The position numbers and the translations under genes are program-made. Below the pieces are notes generated by a model. That model saw only the letters and a program-made list of their open reading frames with translations, was not told where the DNA came from and ran no database searches. This document shows, one piece after another, positions 4,247 to 7,461 of a stretch of DNA of 7,461 nucleotides (position 1 is the first letter of the stretch; every line of letters starts with the position of its first letter). This DNA is from DAOVVL01 sp965603095 (GTDB taxonomy: Bacteria; Pseudomonadota; Alphaproteobacteria; Rhodospirillales; Magnetovibrionaceae): assembly GCA_965603095.1 (NCBI GenBank), contig CBFDBQ010000071.1, positions 1-7,461 of the forward strand. Reading direction: 5' to 3'.

Positions 4247-7200
4247 GTGGTCAAGGCCGTAGAAAAAAAACCAATAGCTAATCTTATAAATAAAATTGTG
4301 AGCGCCCACCCGCGCCCGCCTGCGGGACTTTTTGGTGGGGCCAAAACAGCCGCCAAGTCCAGCTCCCAGATAGCTGAAAAATATTTACGCCATTATTTTT
4401 CTGGACTTTCAGAAGAAGACCTTAGCAAAAGGGCGCCAAAAGATTTAGCCGTTTGCGCATTCCACCATTTGAAATTTGCAAAAAACAGGCGCAAAGGCGA
4501 AACATTAGTTAATGTTTTTAATCCTGACGTTAAAAAGGATGGATGGAAATCAAAACGCACAATCATTGAAATTGTGGTTGCAGATACCCCCTTCTTGTTG
4601 GATTCAGTCACGGCTGAATTAAACCGTTGTGGGGTTGGCATTCATCTTGCCATTCATCCGGCCGTTTTGGTTCGGCGTTCAAGCAAGGGCGCGCTAGAAA
4701 AGATTTTTACCGATAAAAAAAACAAAGATGACGCCATTGTTAATGCCGAATCATTTATTCATATTGAAATAAACCAACAACCAAAAGAACGTTTAGCTGA
4801 AATTAATAACGACTTACTTTCGGTTTTATCAGAAGTCAATATGGCGGTGAATGACTGGATAAACATTCGCGGTCAGTTGGCAACGCTTATTGACGAACTG
4901 GAAGCAATAAAAAGCAAACTGCCAGAATCAGCAGCAGTTGAGGCAAAAGAGTTTCTTATGTGGTTGCACGACAATCACTTTACCTTGCTTGGTTATCGTG
5001 AATACGATTTTTCTGGGAACGGCGAAGGTGCAAAAGTAAACATAATAGCAAATACCGCCCTTGGTATATTAAAAGACCAAAGCCGGGTGGTGTTTAACGA
5101 AATACGTAATTTTGCAAAATTGCCACCACAGATCCGTAAGTTTATTAAAGGCGGCGATATTTTAACCGTAAATAAAACCGATACTCTATCGCGGGTTCAT
5201 CGTGCGGTGCAGATGGATTCTATTGGCATTAAAAAGTACGATATAAATGGCAGGGTAATTGGTCAGCGAATATTTGTTGGTTTGTTTACAGCCGGGGTTT
5301 ATTCCAACAGTGCGCGGTCGGTTCCGCTTTTAAAAAATAAAATTAATCGGGTGTTTGAACGTTCTGAACTACCGCCGCTTTCCCACGATGGCAAGGCGCT
5401 GTTGAATATTCTTGAAACATATCCCCGTGATGAGCTTTTCCAAATTTCCGATGAACGTTTACTGGAAATTAGTCTTGGGGTGCTGCGCCTACAAGACCGA
5501 CAGAAAGTTGCGCTATTCATCAGGCATGATGATTTCCAGCGTTTTGTAAGCTGTCTAATTTATGTTCCACGCGATCACTATTCAACCGATTTGCGTTTAA
5601 GAATGCAGCACGTATTGGAAAATGCAATTGGTGGCGAGATTGGCGCGCACTATGCCCAGCTGGGTGAACAGGCATTGGCTAGGTTACATTTGGTTATTAA
5701 AACCACCCCAGGTAAAATAGCTGCTTATGATGAACGCAAAGTAGAAGCAAAACTTAGGGAAGAGGCGCGCACCTGGGGTGATAAAATTATTGACGCCCTA
5801 AACCAGAAGCTTGGCGAAGAAGAAGGAAGCCGTTTAGGCGGCCTTTACAGCAAAGCATTTGATGCGGGCTATCGTTCACGGTTTTCACCCGAAACATCCA
5901 TTGTAGATATTGAAATGGCCGAGCATGCCTTGCGTATTGGTACCATCTCCCTCAACCTTGAAGATGCGGGTGTGGAAAAAATTGAAGAAAGCGCACTTGG
6001 GGTACAGCTTCGTTTCAAGGTTTATAATCCAGCAAAACCGGTAACTTTGTCGGGCATATTGCCGATGCTGGAAGATTTTGGCCTTAATGTAATCGAAGAA
6101 ATGCCCCACCGCATACACCCCAAAGGGGGTGGTGATTATGTTTCCATGCATGATTTTGGATTAGAGCCAAAGGGAGAACTGCCAAAGGTAACGCCTGAAG
6201 CAAGTGAAAAATTTCATAATGCGTTTGAAAAAGTATGGAGCGGCGAAATGGAAAGCGACCGCCTTAATGCGCTGGTTCTTTTTGCCGGGCTTGAATGGCG
6301 CGAGATTATAGTTTTGCGTGCGTTGGTTAAATATTTACGTCAAACACGAATAAGTTTTTCCGAAGATTATATGGCAAAAACATTGATTGAAAATTCACGC
6401 ATTGCCAAAGGCGTAGTCGATATGTTTAAGGCAAAATTTGAATTGCCAGCAAACAAAAAAGCGTCATCCGATGTAGTAAAAAAAGCAGCAACAAAATGCG
6501 CCCGCATTAGAAAAAGCATAATAAATATGCTCAATGATGTTGAAAGCGCCGATCAAGACAGAATATTAAGGCGATTTATAAATTTGATTGATGCTTCACT
6601 TAGAACAAACTTTTTTCAAAATGCTAGCGATGGCACATCTAAACCATATCTTTCAATAAAATTTTCATCGAGAGATATTGAAGAGCTACCATTGCCGCGG
6701 CCACGGTTTGAAATTTCTGTATATTCACCCGACGTCGAAGGCGTTCATTTGCGTTTTGGCAGCGTTGCCCGGGGCGGATTGCGTTGGTCTGATAGGCGCG
6801 AAGATTTCCGCACAGAAATACTTGGTCTGGTAAAAGCGCAACAGGTTAAGAATGCGGTCATTGTTCCGGTTGGCTCCAAAGGTGGCTTTGTTGTTAAACG
6901 GCCACCTAACGGTGGACGCGATGAATTTATGGCCCACGGAATTGAATGTTATAAAACATTTATTCGTGGACTTTTGGATTTGACTGACAATTTTGGATCT
7001 AATGGACGGGTTATACCACCCAAGGGCGTGTTGCGTCACGACGACGATGACACCTATTTGGTTGTTGCCGCTGATAAAGGCACCGCAACATTTTCCGATA
7101 TTGCAAATTCGGTTTCACATGAATATGGATTCTGGTTGGGCGACGCCTTTGCATCCGGTGGTTCGGTTGGCTATGACCATAAAAAAATGGGCATAACTGC

Positions 7201-7461
7201 CCGTGGTGGATGGGAATCGGTCAAACGGCATTTCCGCGAAATGGGCATCAACACCCAGACAGAAGATTTTACCGTTACCGGCGTTGGCGATATGTCGGGC
7301 GATGTTTTTGGCAACGGTATGCTGCTTTCAAAACATATAAAACTAGTTGGTGCGTTTAATCACATGCACATATTTGTTGACCCCAATCCCGATATAAAAA
7401 CAACATTTGCCGAGCGTAAGCGTTTATTTAATTTGCCCCGCTCGGGCTGGAATGATTTTAA
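4247..7461 (+). CDS. NAD-specific glutamate dehydrogenase, large (about 180 kDa) type, 5' part
   Basis: The first 1071 codons are present and the frame is still open at the right edge; the family is about 1600 residues, so roughly a third is missing. The enzyme oxidatively deaminates L-glutamate to 2-oxoglutarate and ammonium with NAD+, a catabolic cytoplasmic reaction feeding the TCA cycle. The long N-terminal regulatory part (ACT-like modules) begins near residue 100 with RTIIEIVVADTPFLLDSVTA and continues through MWLHDNHFTLLGYREYDF near 238. The catalytic domain starts near 826: VHLRFGSVARGGLRWSDRRE (833-852), Lys863 in LVKAQQVKN, and Lys878 in PVGSKGG, which correspond to glutamate-binding and catalytic lysine motifs of dehydrogenases. 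AADKGTATFSDIAN and FASGGSVGYDHKKMGITARG follow, then the NAD-binding GVGDMSGDVFGNGM (1012-1025). The GTG start at 4247 is supported by GGGAGG six bases upstream. No frame breaks are seen. Confidence 0.95.
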   Translation, partial: MVKAVEKKPIANLINKIVSAHPRPPAGLFGGAKTAAKSSSQIAEKYLRHYFSGLSEEDLSKRAPKDLAVCAFHHLKFAKNRRKGETLVNVFNPDVKKDGWKSKRTIIEIVVADTPFLLDSVTAELNRCGVGIHLAIHPAVLVRRSSKGALEKIFTDKKNKDDAIVNAESFIHIEINQQPKERLAEINNDLLSVLSEVNMAVNDWINIRGQLATLIDELEAIKSKLPESAAVEAKEFLMWLHDNHFTLLGYREYDFSGNGEGAKVNIIANTALGILKDQSRVVFNEIRNFAKLPPQIRKFIKGGDILTVNKTDTLSRVHRAVQMDSIGIKKYDINGRVIGQRIFVGLFTAGVYSNSARSVPLLKNKINRVFERSELPPLSHDGKALLNILETYPRDELFQISDERLLEISLGVLRLQDRQKVALFIRHDDFQRFVSCLIYVPRDHYSTDLRLRMQHVLENAIGGEIGAHYAQLGEQALARLHLVIKTTPGKIAAYDERKVEAKLREEARTWGDKIIDALNQKLGEEEGSRLGGLYSKAFDAGYRSRFSPETSIVDIEMAEHALRIGTISLNLEDAGVEKIEESALGVQLRFKVYNPAKPVTLSGILPMLEDFGLNVIEEMPHRIHPKGGGDYVSMHDFGLEPKGELPKVTPEASEKFHNAFEKVWSGEMESDRLNALVLFAGLEWREIIVLRALVKYLRQTRISFSEDYMAKTLIENSRIAKGVVDMFKAKFELPANKKASSDVVKKAATKCARIRKSIINMLNDVESADQDRILRRFINLIDASLRTNFFQNASDGTSKPYLSIKFSSRDIEELPLPRPRFEISVYSPDVEGVHLRFGSVARGGLRWSDRREDFRTEILGLVKAQQVKNAVIVPVGSKGGFVVKRPPNGGRDEFMAHGIECYKTFIRGLLDLTDNFGSNGRVIPPKGVLRHDDDDTYLVVAADKGTATFSDIANSVSHEYGFWLGDAFASGGSVGYDHKKMGITARGGWESVKRHFREMGINTQTEDFTVTGVGDMSGDVFGNGMLLSKHIKLVGAFNHMHIFVDPNPDIKTTFAERKRLFNLPRSGWNDF

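Noticed and set aside
4060..4356. N-terminal extension of the small membrane protein up to 4356
   Set aside because: The extra residues are Arg/Pro/Gly-rich without domain character, overlap the dehydrogenase start on the other strand, and a strong Shine-Dalgarno sits before the GTG at 4059.
4393..7196. Short open frames in and antisense to the glutamate dehydrogenase gene
   Set aside because: The dehydrogenase frame is continuous and conserved through the whole stretch; the others are incidental.

Overview
The window looks like chromosomal housekeeping DNA from an alphaproteobacterium with modest GC content (low-to-mid 40s percent, estimated by eye). The assignment rests on the Coq6/UbiH-type hydroxylase with an alphaproteobacterial-style C-terminus, the YbbN/CnoX-like co-chaperone beside LON-domain and Trm112-family genes, and the very large NAD-dependent glutamate dehydrogenase. 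No species can be named from the sequence. I see no phage, transposon, CRISPR array or toxin module.

Left part (1-3346). The 3' end of a UbiH/Coq6-family FAD monooxygenase runs rightward and ends at 993. It converges on a four-gene leftward cluster which, in transcription order, encodes a cysteine-free thioredoxin-fold/TPR co-chaperone (3346-2390), a stand-alone LON substrate-binding-domain protein (2374-1712, TTG start), a Trm112/YcaR-like small protein (1689-1495) and a DUF971 protein (1420-1025). Gaps of 15, 22 and 74 bases fit one transcript, whose leader carries an unusual 13-base tandem repeat (3359-3397).

Middle (3347-4246). A complete tRNA-Gly(GCC) gene with encoded CCA (3579-3653) has a plausible sigma-70 promoter with a GC-rich discriminator and a Rho-independent terminator. 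Next is a leftward gene for a 93-residue protein with one C-terminal membrane helix (4059-3778). A 187-base divergent intergenic region separates it from the dehydrogenase gene. Both divergent genes start at GTG behind strong Shine-Dalgarno sequences.

Right part (4247-7461). The first 1071 codons of a roughly 1600-residue NAD-specific glutamate dehydrogenase, which deaminates glutamate to 2-oxoglutarate, run off the right edge.

The least ordinary points are the complete loss of thioredoxin cysteines in the co-chaperone, the 13-base repeat in front of its operon, the small membrane protein divergent from the dehydrogenase gene, and a hairpin in the dehydrogenase leader. I found no convincing new multi-gene system. 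The leftward co-chaperone/LON/Trm112/DUF971 cluster is the best candidate for an under-described functional module.
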